Assembly: GCA_030037105.1 (NCBI GenBank)
Contig: JASHRY010000007.1
Location: forward strand, 1 to 19,161
Origin: Xanthobacteraceae bacterium
GTDB lineage: Bacteria; Pseudomonadota; Alphaproteobacteria; Rhizobiales; Xanthobacteraceae
Direction: 5' to 3'
Length of the DNA: 19,161 bases
This document shows positions 7,618 through 15,385 of this stretch, one piece after another. The notes below the pieces were generated by a model. The model searched no databases and was not told where the DNA came from. It saw nothing but the letters and a program-made list of their open reading frames with translations. The position numbers and the translations under genes were made by a program. The first letter of the stretch is position 1. Every line of letters begins with the position of its first letter.

Positions 7618-8424
7618 TCAGGACGCGATCCGCCGTTCCCTGAGGAAAGCGATGAACGCCGCGTGCCTGTCCAGGCCGGCCGCGACAATCGCCCCGTGCC
7701 GCGGCACTGGGCGATTATAGATGATAAGCCCGCCGTCGACGGGGCCTATCGCGCCGCCGGCTTCGTGCACCAAAAGATCGGCCGCCGCAAGGTCCCAATC
7801 GTGACTGTTGCCGCCGGCAACGGCGACGTCGCAGGCGCCCTCGGCGACGCGGGCGAGCCGCAGCGCCAGCGAGCGCAACCGCGGCATGACGGTGAAGGGC
7901 GGATCTGCCGCGGCAAGTCGGTCGAGAAAGCCGCGCGGCGCGGCGAGGCGCGCATGCGCGAGCGCAGCGTCGGTCGTGGCGGCGATCGGCGCGCCGTTGC
8001 GCGTGGCGCCGCGGCCCGCGGCCGCCACGAACACTTCCTCCGTGACCGGCGCGTAGAGGCAAGCCGCGATCGGCCGCCCGTCCTCGACCAGCGCCGCGGA
8101 CACCGTCCACTCCGGCAGGCCCGCGAGATAAGCGCGCGTGCCGTCGATCGGATCGACGATCCACACATGACGCGCGGCGAGCCGGGCCGGCGCGTCGGCG
8201 CTTTCCTCCGACAGCCAGCCGAAGTCGGCCTCGTCGTCGGTCAGGCGCTCGCGCAGCAACCGGTCGACCGCGATATCGGCCTCGGAGACCGGCGAAGCCC
8301 CGGCCTTGGTCCACGTCCTGATCGGCGCCTGAAACATCGACAGCGCCAAGGCGCCGGCTTCGCGCACGCTTTGCACGAGCCGCGCGGCCGCGCGCGCACG
8401 ATCGACCGCCTCAATGGCCGGCAA
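7618..8424 (-). CDS. Inositol monophosphatase / 3'(2'),5'-bisphosphate nucleotidase family protein
   Basis: This is a 268-aa metal-dependent phosphatase of the inositol monophosphatase superfamily. The metal ligands are visible: E73 and E74 in SEESAD, D91 and D94 in WIVDPIDGTRAY (residues 88-99), and D211 in HDWDLAAAD. The substrate could be 3'-phosphoadenosine 5'-phosphate (as for CysQ), inositol phosphate or another sugar phosphate. Its position next to lipopolysaccharide genes does not decide between these. The start is TTG at 8424, overlapping the end of pmbA by 14 bases. GAGGG inside the pmbA end serves as a plausible ribosome site, so translation is probably coupled. No upstream ATG or GTG fits better. 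I am sure of the superfamily but not of the substrate. Confidence 0.92.
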   Translation of the reverse strand: MPAIEAVDRARAAARLVQSVREAGALALSMFQAPIRTWTKAGASPVSEADIAVDRLLRERLTDDEADFGWLSEESADAPARLAARHVWIVDPIDGTRAYLAGLPEWTVSAALVEDGRPIAACLYAPVTEEVFVAAAGRGATRNGAPIAATTDAALAHARLAAPRGFLDRLAAADPPFTVMPRLRSLALRLARVAEGACDVAVAGGNSHDWDLAAADLLVHEAGGAIGPVDGGLIIYNRPVPRHGAIVAAGLDRHAAFIAFLRERRIAS

Positions 8425-9763
8425 CGGTCATGCCCTCGACGCGCAGGGTCGGCGCATTGATGCCGTAGCGGAACGCGAGGTCGCTCGCCGGAGTGAGCCG
8501 CGCGAATATGTCGAGGAGGCGCCCGGCGATAGTGACCTCGCTCACCGGATAGGTGCGCTCGCCATTCTCGATCCAGAATCCCGAGGCGCCGCGGCTATAG
8601 TCGCCGGTCACCAGATTGACGCCCATGCCGATCAGCTCGGTGACATAGAAGCCGTCCGTGATGTCGGCGATCAGCTCGTCCGGACTCTTGTCGCCCGGCG
8701 CGAGATGGAGATTGCTCGGCCCGGGCGCAGGGGTCGAGGAGACACCGCGCTGCGCGTGGCCTGTCGTCTCAAGGCCGAGTTCGCGCGCGGTGGCGCAGTC
8801 GAGCAGCCAGGTCTTGAGCACGCCGTCCTCGACCAGATTGCGTCGGCTTCCGGCGACGCCCTCGGCGTCGAAGGGCCGTGAACGCAAGCCGCGCCGCCGC
8901 AGCGGATCGTCGATGATGTCGATGCCGGCGGCGAAAATCCTCTCGCCGAGCTTGTCGCGCAGGAAGCTCGTTTTGCGCGCGATCGCGCCGCCGTTGACGG
9001 CACTCGCCAAGTGACCGACCAGCGAGCCGGCAACCCTTGAGTCGAACACGACCGGCACCCGGCGCGTCGCGACCTTGCGCGGATTGAGCCGCTTGACCGC
9101 GCGCTCGCCGGCGCGGCGTCCGATCTCCGCCGCGCCGTCGAGGTCGGCGGCGTGGAGCGCCGAGGTGAAATCGTAGTCCGTCTCCATGCCGGTGCCGTTG
9201 CCCGCGATCGCCGACATGGCGATCGAATGGCGCGAGCCGATGGTGGCGCCGTGGAAGCCGCCGCTGGTCACCAGCACCAGCCCGCCGATGCCGGCCGAGG
9301 CCGAGGCGCCGGCCGATTTGGTGATTCCGGCCACGGCGAGCGCGGCAGCCTCCGCTTCATGCGCGCGCGTTTCGAGCACGGCGATGTCGGGCATGTCGGG
9401 ATCGAGCAGATCGAGCGCGGGCAAGGTGCGCGCCAGCAACGCCGGATCGGCAAGTCCGATGAACGGATCCTCGGGCGCGGCGCGCGCCATGGCGACCGCG
9501 CGCTCGGCGAGCGCGTCAAAGCCGTTGGCCTTGAGATCGTTGGTCGAAACCACCACCTGTTTGCGACCGAGGACGACGCGCAGGCCGAGATCGTCGCCTT
9601 CGGAGCGCTGCGATTCCTCGACGGCGCCGTCGCGCACATCGACCGAGAGCGAGACCGAGCGTATGGCGAGCGCGTCCGCTTCTTCGGCCCCGGCGCGGCG
9701 CGCGGCGGCGACGAGCCGTTCGGCGAGATCGGCAAGGCCGGATTGGTCGAGCAACGATGGCAT
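8411..9763 (-). CDS. pmbA: TldD/PmbA family protein (metalloprotease-related)
   Basis: This 450-aa protein is the PmbA (TldE) subunit type of the TldD/TldE system, which in E. coli matures microcin B17 and degrades unfolded peptides. In TldD/TldE complexes the TldD subunit carries the zinc site, while PmbA is the non-catalytic partner. Recognisable regions are GLRVVLGRKQVVVSTND in the N-terminal half, VPVVFDSRVAGSLVGHLASAVNGG in the middle, and GDYSRGASGFWIENG with YPVSEVTIAG near the C-terminus. No tldD lies in the window. It is the first gene of the minus-strand run that leads to lpxK. The start at 9763 lacks a clear ribosome site. Confidence 0.94.
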   Translation of the reverse strand: MPSLLDQSGLADLAERLVAAARRAGAEEADALAIRSVSLSVDVRDGAVEESQRSEGDDLGLRVVLGRKQVVVSTNDLKANGFDALAERAVAMARAAPEDPFIGLADPALLARTLPALDLLDPDMPDIAVLETRAHEAEAAALAVAGITKSAGASASAGIGGLVLVTSGGFHGATIGSRHSIAMSAIAGNGTGMETDYDFTSALHAADLDGAAEIGRRAGERAVKRLNPRKVATRRVPVVFDSRVAGSLVGHLASAVNGGAIARKTSFLRDKLGERIFAAGIDIIDDPLRRRGLRSRPFDAEGVAGSRRNLVEDGVLKTWLLDCATARELGLETTGHAQRGVSSTPAPGPSNLHLAPGDKSPDELIADITDGFYVTELIGMGVNLVTGDYSRGASGFWIENGERTYPVSEVTIAGRLLDIFARLTPASDLAFRYGINAPTLRVEGMTVAGH

Positions 9764-10036
9764 GAGGTTGTGACGGTCGGTTGGGTGCGGGACGAGCGGA
9801 GGACAAGGCCAAGATGTGGCCGACGGCCGCGCGATTCAACCGGGAAGCCGGCGCCGGCGCGCTCAAATCCGGCAATTGCGGCGGCCGCGGCAACCATGTG
9901 TCAATCATGCCGGCCGTTCGCCGCGGCCATACGACCTTTTAACCAGGCATTTTAAGCCGACGACGACGGCATTCTGTCATTGTCGCGGCAACCGGGCGGC
10001 AACAGCCCGGCGGGAGTCCGAATTTCGGGGCGTCAA
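9764..10036. promoter_or_regulatory. Divergent intergenic region between pmbA and the DUF6101 gene
   Basis: These 273 bases separate two genes that point away from each other, so promoters for both strands must lie here. The most AT-rich part is about 9936-9958 (with CTTTTAACC and CATTTTAAGC), a reasonable place for promoter elements. I cannot identify a paired -35/-10 box with confidence. Confidence 0.4.
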
Positions 10037-10645
10037 ATGGAAGCCGGCAGGATCTCTGCCGGGTCGAGCCGCGCGGGAATGCCCGATCGCGCAAGCGCGA
10101 CGGGGAACCCGCTGCGGCTCGATCCCTTCTTTTTGCCCGTGCGTTTCAGGGCCGCGGACGAAGCGGCCGACGGGCGCCTGCGCATTGTCGACCTGCATCG
10201 CGAGCGCGTGGTGCTGCGGCGCTCTCTGCGCGGCATGCGCATGGCGGTGAGCCTGCCCGTCTCCGCGTTCCGCGGCGTCGCCATCCGCCTCACCGGCAAG
10301 GCCGACGCAACGCCGACCGCCATCGCCGTGGTGCTCGAGCACGGCGACCCGGCGTTGTCGCTGCCGCTCTTCTCTTCAAGCGAGAGCGACGACATCGTGG
10401 CCGAATGGCAGTCGTGGGGCCGCGTGCTCGGCCTGCCGCTCCTGGTCGCCGAGCGCGACGGCAGCTTGCGCGAGCCGTTCGCGCGTCTCGGCTCCTTGCT
10501 TATCGACGCGCCGACCCGGCGGCGGCGGCGCCACACGGCCCTCGCGCGCCGCCGGCCCGCGAAATTGTTGCAGCGTCGCCCCGGCGTCTTGCCTGATAAG
10601 CCGGTCATGCATCGCGGCGAGCGCGAGATCATCGCCAGGAATTGA
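10037..10645 (+). CDS. DUF6101 family protein
   Basis: This 202-aa soluble protein of unknown function resembles a family I know as DUF6101 from Rhizobiales. Conserved-looking blocks are LRLDPFFLPVRF (residues 26-37), LHRERVVLRRSLRGMRM (53-69), DPALSLPLFSS (104-114), EWQSWGRVLGLPLLV (123-137) and the C-terminal EREIIARN. A very basic segment, RRRRRHTALARRR (161-173), could contact nucleic acid or acidic lipids, but this is speculation. ATG 10037 was chosen because GGGG lies about six bases upstream; a TTG at 9980 and an ATG at 10079 are alternatives. It is divergent from pmbA, and the SDR gene follows 101 bases later. I do not know its function. Confidence 0.82.
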   Translation: MEAGRISAGSSRAGMPDRASATGNPLRLDPFFLPVRFRAADEAADGRLRIVDLHRERVVLRRSLRGMRMAVSLPVSAFRGVAIRLTGKADATPTAIAVVLEHGDPALSLPLFSSSESDDIVAEWQSWGRVLGLPLLVAERDGSLREPFARLGSLLIDAPTRRRRRHTALARRRPAKLLQRRPGVLPDKPVMHRGEREIIARN

Positions 10646-10746
10646 CGGCGCCGCGCGCGGAACCGCAAATCCGGCATTCTCGTTGCGGGGCGAAATCCCG
10701 CTATCCTCGGCCGCTTGGCTCACCGCTCGACCCAGGGGACCCCGAC

Positions 10747-11505
<759 letters not shown>

Positions 11506-11519
11506 CGCGCGTCGAGGAC

Positions 11520-11543
11520 AAGTGGGAACCGGTTTCCCGTCCG
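11520..11543 (+). repeat. Fragment of the dispersed palindromic repeat, copy B
   Basis: The core AAGTGGGAACCGGTTTCCCG resembles the central hairpin of the repeat at 18130-18224 (AAGTGGCAACCGGTTTTCCG there). The flanking parts are missing. GGGAACC and GGTTTCCC can fold into a hairpin. It lies between the convergent SDR and ubiA genes and might act as a two-way transcription stop. Confidence 0.55.
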
Positions 11544-11623
11544 GACGCGCGCCAATACAAAAGTTGAGCAAGCGGACCGACACATGGATTCTTCATGACC
11601 GGAGTGAGACCGGCAGCGCCAGT

Positions 11624-12559
11624 TCAAACGAGGTGCCGCAGCGCCGCGTCGAGAATGAGGCCGGCGAACAGGATCAGGCCGGCGTCGCGATCGGATTTGA
11701 ACAGGGCGAGGCATTTGTCCGGGTCGGCGATATCGAGGCGGGCGATCTGCCAGCCGAGGTGGGCGGCGAAGGCGATGAGGCCGAGCGCGAAAACAAGGCC
11801 GCCGCCGGCGGTGAACCCCGCGGCGCCGAGGATGAGGACCGCGAGCGTGTAGAACGACGCCAGCATCGGCTTGGTGCGTTCGCCGAAGAGGAGCGCGGTC
11901 GATTTGATGCCGATCAGCGCGTCGTCCTCGCGATCCTGATGGGCATAGATGGTGTCGTAGCCGATCACCCAGGCGATCGAGCCGGCATAGAGGAGGAGCG
12001 CCGGCAGATCGAGGCGGCCGAAGCTTGCCGCCCAGCCCATCAACGCGCCCCAGGAGAAGGCGAGGCCGAGCACGATTTGCGGCCAATAGGTGATCCGCTT
12101 CATGAACGGGTAGACCGCCACGATCGCGAGCGAGGCGATGCCGAGCAGGATCGTGAAGGCGTTGAAGACCAAGAGCACGGCAAGCCCGACCAGCGCTTGC
12201 AGCCCGAGGAACGCGCCGGCCTCCCCGACGCTCACCTGGCCGGACGGGATCGGCCGCGAGCGCGTGCGCTCGACGCTGGCGTCAAGATCGCGGTCGACGA
12301 TGTCGTTCCAGGTGCAGCCGGCGCCGCGCATCGCGAACGCGCCGACGAAGAACAGCGCAAGATGCGCAAGGTTCGGCGTCGCCCGCTGCGCGGCGATCGC
12401 GGCAAGCGCGCACGACCACCAGCAGGGCAGGAGCAAAAGCCACGAGCCGATCGGGCGGTCGAGCCGCGCCAGGCGCAGATAAGGACGCGACCAGGCCGGC
12501 GCGCGCGTGTCGACCCAATTGCCGGTCGCGTCGGCGACCGAACCGGCCGCCCGGCTCAT
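11624..12559 (-). CDS. ubiA: 4-hydroxybenzoate polyprenyltransferase
   Basis: UbiA attaches the polyprenyl tail to 4-hydroxybenzoate, the first membrane step of ubiquinone synthesis. It has 311 aa with about eight or nine membrane helices. Both aspartate-rich, Mg-prenyl-diphosphate-binding motifs are present: NDIVDRDLD (residues 85-93) followed by RTRSRPIPSG, and YDTIYAHQDREDD (201-213) followed by IGIKSTALLFG. The start at 12559 gives the usual N-terminus and overlaps the stop of the upstream exported-protein gene as ATGA, so translation is coupled. The frame is open further upstream only because it runs through the overlapping gene in another frame. Tail length (probably C50 in this group) is not visible in the sequence. 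Confidence 0.95.
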   Translation of the reverse strand: MSRAAGSVADATGNWVDTRAPAWSRPYLRLARLDRPIGSWLLLLPCWWSCALAAIAAQRATPNLAHLALFFVGAFAMRGAGCTWNDIVDRDLDASVERTRSRPIPSGQVSVGEAGAFLGLQALVGLAVLLVFNAFTILLGIASLAIVAVYPFMKRITYWPQIVLGLAFSWGALMGWAASFGRLDLPALLLYAGSIAWVIGYDTIYAHQDREDDALIGIKSTALLFGERTKPMLASFYTLAVLILGAAGFTAGGGLVFALGLIAFAAHLGWQIARLDIADPDKCLALFKSDRDAGLILFAGLILDAALRHLV

Positions 12560-13020
12560 CTCGCCAGCGGATTTCCGGTAAGCGAGTCGAGGATGCCGCC
12601 GCCGGTACTGGTGTTGCCCGCGGTGTCCACGGACGGCGTGCTGATCGCATCGCTGAGCGACGGCGGTTTCGGCCGCGCAGCGGGAGCCTCGGTACAGGCG
12701 GCGACGCGGAATTTCAGCGTCCGTTCGTGGCTGGCTTTGGCGTTCTTGATCGCCTCTTCCGGAATACCGCACCAAGTCTTGTTGGTTTCGAGGAATTTCA
12801 CCACGGCGGCCTCGGCGGTGTAGAAACGCGTAATAAGGGTGCAAATCGTCTTGCGCTCGGCCTTGTGCTCGCCCGCGACGCGCACGGCCGCGGCCTTTTT
12901 CTCCGCGTCGTTCTTCAATTTGAGAAAACTATCGCATTGCTGCGGCGCCTGCGCCGATGCCAGCCGGGTTCCGGCGAGGAGGGCGAGGAGCGCCAGCGCC
13001 ATGGCAAGGCTGCGCGTCAT
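12556..13020 (-). CDS. Small exported protein of unknown function, coupled to ubiA
   Basis: This 154-aa protein has a clear signal peptide (MTRSLAMALALLALLAGTRL, cleavage likely after ASA near residue 23). The mature part has four cysteines (C29, C60, C84, C109), enough for two disulfides. A mostly helical, charged core runs to about residue 110, followed by a Pro/Ser/Thr-rich linker and a short conserved-looking end, DSLTGNPLAR. I recall similar uncharacterised proteins in Bradyrhizobium. The start at 13020 has GGAAAGGA (13027-13034), six bases from the ATG; a longer frame to 13212 would destroy the signal peptide. Its stop overlaps the ubiA start. It is predicted periplasmic and its role is unknown. 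Confidence 0.85.
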   Translation of the reverse strand: MTRSLAMALALLALLAGTRLASAQAPQQCDSFLKLKNDAEKKAAAVRVAGEHKAERKTICTLITRFYTAEAAVVKFLETNKTWCGIPEEAIKNAKASHERTLKFRVAACTEAPAARPKPPSLSDAISTPSVDTAGNTSTGGGILDSLTGNPLAR

Positions 13021-13210
13021 GGTTAATCCTTTCCCGATCCCCTGATTTGGCCCCGACTTCGCGCCCATTAAAAAGCACGTTGATTTCGGCGACAAGGCGG
13101 CAGAACGTCCCCGCACGCGCCGGTGCCACGTCGGCGCAGGGCCAGACACGGGGTGCTTGGCTCCGCGATCACCGATGTCGCCCTGGCGTTCATATTGCTC
13201 GCGTTTTCCC

Positions 13211-13948
13211 ATGCCTCGATACGACTTCCGCAGTCCGCGTCTCTACGTCGAGGCCGCGCTCGCGGAGGGCGCGGCGGTCGCGCTCGACCCGGCGCAGGCG
13301 CACTACCTGGGCACGGTCCTGCACCGCAAATCCGGCGACCCTGTCCTCGTCTTCAACGGCCGCGACGGCGAGTGGAACGCAACGATCGTCCCGCAAAAGC
13401 GGCCGGTTTTGCTCCGCGTCGGCGCCAAGACGCGCGCCCAGGCCGCGCCCACGAATCTGCATTACTGGTTTGCGCCGCTCAAGGCCGCGCGGCAAGACTA
13501 CATGGTGCAGAAGGCGGTGGAGATGGGAGCCTCGCGGCTGCAGCCGGTGCTCACCCGCCATGGCCAGGTCAGCCGCGTCAACATCGGGCGCATGCGCGCC
13601 AACGCCATCGAGGCCGCTGAGCAATGCGGCATTCTGTTGCTGCCGGATATCGAGCCGCCGATGCCGCTCGCCCGCCTCCTCGCCGCGCGCGATCCGGCGC
13701 GGCATATCGTGTTCTGCGATGAAGACGCCGAAGTGGCCGATCCGACGGCCGCGCTTTCCGGGCTGCCGCGGTCGCCGCTGGCGGTGCTGATCGGGCCCGA
13801 GGGCGGATTTGCCGAGGACGAACGCGCGGCTCTGCTCCGGCAGCCGAACGTAATCCGGCTTTCGCTCGGCCCGCGCATTCTGCGCGCCGATACCGCGGCG
13901 GTGGCGGCGCTCGCGCTCGTTCAAGCCGTCATCGGCGATTGGCGCTAA
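13211..13948 (+). CDS. rsmE: 16S rRNA (uracil-1498-N3)-methyltransferase
   Basis: RsmE methylates N3 of U1498 in 16S rRNA using S-adenosylmethionine, acting on assembled 30S subunits. It has 245 aa with an N-terminal PUA-like domain (MPRYDFRSPRLYV to about residue 70) and a C-terminal SPOUT domain. The trefoil-knot motifs are clear: IGPEGGF (194-200) and LGPRILRADTA (219-229). YWFAPLKAARQDYMVQKAVEMG (85-106) is the conserved central block. ATG 13211 matches the family N-terminus but has no good ribosome site. An in-frame ATG at 13172 would add 13 residues and is not better supported. Its stop overlaps the stop of the convergent exported-protein gene. Confidence 0.95.
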   Translation: MPRYDFRSPRLYVEAALAEGAAVALDPAQAHYLGTVLHRKSGDPVLVFNGRDGEWNATIVPQKRPVLLRVGAKTRAQAAPTNLHYWFAPLKAARQDYMVQKAVEMGASRLQPVLTRHGQVSRVNIGRMRANAIEAAEQCGILLLPDIEPPMPLARLLAARDPARHIVFCDEDAEVADPTAALSGLPRSPLAVLIGPEGGFAEDERAALLRQPNVIRLSLGPRILRADTAAVAALALVQAVIGDWR

Positions 13949-14229
13949 TGGATGACGCCGGGACGATCGATGCAGACGAAGCTGATGTAACCGCCGTATT
14001 CGCGATCGACGCTGGTCACGTGCGAGAGGCGGCCCCAGCGCGCGCAGTAATCGGCGGCCAACCGGCGGTAGGTGCGCTTGAAGTCGGGCGAATAGGGAAT
14101 GATGCCGCCGGTATCATTCCCGGTGATCCACGGGCCGACACCGCCAAAAAAGTCGGCCGATGCGACCCGCCCGCTGCAAAGGACGAAGAGCATGGCCAGG
14201 GTCGCGACAATCAAACGGTTCAGATGCAT
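13945..14229 (-). CDS. Small exported protein of unknown function (94 aa)
   Basis: A signal peptide covers about residues 1-25 (MHLNRLIVATLAMLFVLCSG then RVASA), leaving a mature protein of about 69 residues. Visible features are the FFGGVGPWITGNDTGGIIPY stretch just after cleavage, two cysteines (C62, C86) that could pair, and several Tyr and Arg residues. I do not recognise a named domain, though I recall similar small proteins in Bradyrhizobium. The start at 14229 is decided by GGGAGG (14236-14241), six bases upstream; a GTG at 14247 in the same frame is less likely. The stop codon overlaps the rsmE stop. A 10-bp tandem repeat lies 33-52 bases upstream of the ATG. Confidence 0.8.
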   Translation of the reverse strand: MHLNRLIVATLAMLFVLCSGRVASADFFGGVGPWITGNDTGGIIPYSPDFKRTYRRLAADYCARWGRLSHVTSVDREYGGYISFVCIDRPGVIH

Positions 14230-14261
14230 CCAGCGCCTCCCGCGCACTCACGTCCGACACT

Positions 14262-14281
14262 TCTCATTAAATCTCATTAAA
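14262..14281. repeat. Two tandem copies of a 10-bp AT-rich motif
   Basis: TCTCATTAAA occurs twice, back to back and without mismatch. The spacing is one helical turn, and the site lies upstream of the minus-strand gene starting at 14229. It is therefore a candidate operator or activator site. It stands out against the GC-rich surroundings. Confidence 0.6.
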
Positions 14282-14503
14282 GCACCTCTCGGCGACGATC
14301 GGAAATAGCTGACTTGAGCCTTGCCCGCCGGAGATCGACCCGAGGAAGGACCCCGTCATAGGCCGGGCTCATCCGAGCGTGGCGGGGTTGCCACGTTGCG
14401 CGGTAATCTATGGCAAGGCGGCGATTGTGCCTTGACCGGCGGATGCCGGCGCGGCACGCTTACTTAATTGTGCGAAAGAGGCGTCAGCGGGGGCTAAGGG
14501 GCA

Positions 14504-14956
14504 ATGTCGGGCCGGATCGCGGGTCTTGCGCTCGCATTGGCGCTCAGCGTCGTTTCCCTCTCGCAGTCGAGGGCGGCGAGCTGGCTCGAGAAGAATTTCT
14601 GGTTGTCCGGCCCGCGCTACGATCGCGAGGTGCCGGGCTGCGATGCTCCCGGCGCGCTCGACCGCATCATCGCCAATTTCCACACCAAGGAAATCGCGTT
14701 CTGGAACTCCAAGCTTGAGATCGTCGGTATCGAGAATATCCGCGAGACCGCGGCGCTGGCCTGGGCGGCGCAATCCATCCCGCGCCGCTTCTGCAGCGCC
14801 ACGGCGTTGATCAACGACGGACGCCGACACCCGATCTATTACTCGATTGCCGAAGATACCGGCATGATCGGGATGGATTGGGGGGTCAACTTCTGCGTCG
14901 TCGGGCTCGATCGCGAGCGGGCGTATGGGCCGGCATGCCGTGCCGCGCGACCATGA
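14504..14956 (+). CDS. Exported cysteine-containing protein of unknown function (150 aa)
   Basis: The N-terminus is a signal peptide (MSGRIAGLALALALSVVSLS, cleavage probably after SRA or RAA near residues 24-25). The mature domain has four cysteines (C46, C97, C131, C145) and is rich in aromatic residues: FWLSGPRYD (32-40), EIAFWNSKLEIVG (63-75), IPRRFCSA (92-99), YYSIAEDTGMIGMDWGVNFCVVGLDR (112-137). I recall closely similar uncharacterised proteins in Bradyrhizobium, so this is a real conserved family, but I know no function. AAGGGG lies three bases before the ATG, a short spacing. It is probably monocistronic, divergent from the 94-aa exported protein and convergent with the 73-aa one. Expected location is the periplasm. 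Confidence 0.83.
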   Translation: MSGRIAGLALALALSVVSLSQSRAASWLEKNFWLSGPRYDREVPGCDAPGALDRIIANFHTKEIAFWNSKLEIVGIENIRETAALAWAAQSIPRRFCSATALINDGRRHPIYYSIAEDTGMIGMDWGVNFCVVGLDRERAYGPACRAARP

Positions 14957-14965
14957 CCCTTTTTC

Positions 14966-15187
14966 TCACCGCACGCCGTGCCAGGGATCGTACTGCTTGT
15001 CCGGCAGGTTGCGCAGCGCGGCGTCATAGGCCTTCTCGTCGACCTTCGGCTTTTGCTCCGTGCTTTTGCGCTGCTCGGCGTGCGATGCGTGCTGGCCGAT
15101 TTGGCTGCTGGGAGCGACAGTGCTGATTTGCGCCTGGGCGCTCGCCATCGCCAGGGCTAAGACCAATCCTGCGATTGCCAATCTCAT
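14966..15187 (-). CDS. Small exported protein with C-terminal DPWHGVR motif
   Basis: This is a 73-aa precursor with signal peptide MRLAIAGLVLALAMASAQAQ (cleavage likely after AQA). The mature peptide of about 53 residues is hydrophilic and Lys/Gln/Glu-rich, and ends in KAYDAALRNLPDKQYDPWHGVR. Many small rhizobial exported proteins end in a similar DPW-x-x-(V/M)R sequence, as I recall; their function is unknown to me. The start at 15187 has GAGGGTGG a few bases upstream. The frame continues to 15481, but the residues before the signal peptide look non-coding. The stop lies 9 bases beyond the convergent 150-aa gene, so the two transcripts probably overlap. Confidence 0.75.
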   Translation of the reverse strand: MRLAIAGLVLALAMASAQAQISTVAPSSQIGQHASHAEQRKSTEQKPKVDEKAYDAALRNLPDKQYDPWHGVR

Positions 15188-15188
15188 G

Positions 15189-15385
15189 GGTCCACCCTCT
15201 ACCCTCGATCTTGTCTCAAAATGCCTCCATTGGCCCTTTTCTGCCCGCGAGTATAGCGTGAAAAATTGCGCCATAAAAATTTGGCAATGTTTAGCCCGGG
15301 CGCGCGCAGGCTGTCGGCGGAAAGTTCCGCGTGCACGGCTCGGTTGTTCCCGGAACGGCACGTCCTGACCCGGGGTTGTTCCGGC
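15189..15385. promoter_or_regulatory. Divergent intergenic region with AT-rich inverted repeat
   Basis: This 197-base region lies between two genes transcribed outward. Bases 15261-15290 are unusually AT-rich and contain ATTGCGCCA (15265-15273) facing TGGCAAT (15282-15288), an inverted repeat with one bulged G. It is a possible operator or promoter region for one or both small genes. Confidence 0.4.

Noticed and set aside
6193..8460. 755-codon plus-strand frame opposite waaA, the DUF4170 gene and the phosphatase gene
   Set aside because: It is rich in Arg, Gly and Asp, lacks any domain, and is fully antisense to three confident genes. Long shadow frames are expected at this GC content.
11522..12823. 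433-codon plus-strand frame opposite ubiA
   Set aside because: It is antisense to ubiA with a charged low-complexity translation and no features of a real protein.
14378..14395. Hairpin CGTGGC/GCCACG with a 6-base loop, considered as a terminator
   Set aside because: Only 6 bp, no T-run on either side, and no gene end nearby on a fitting strand.
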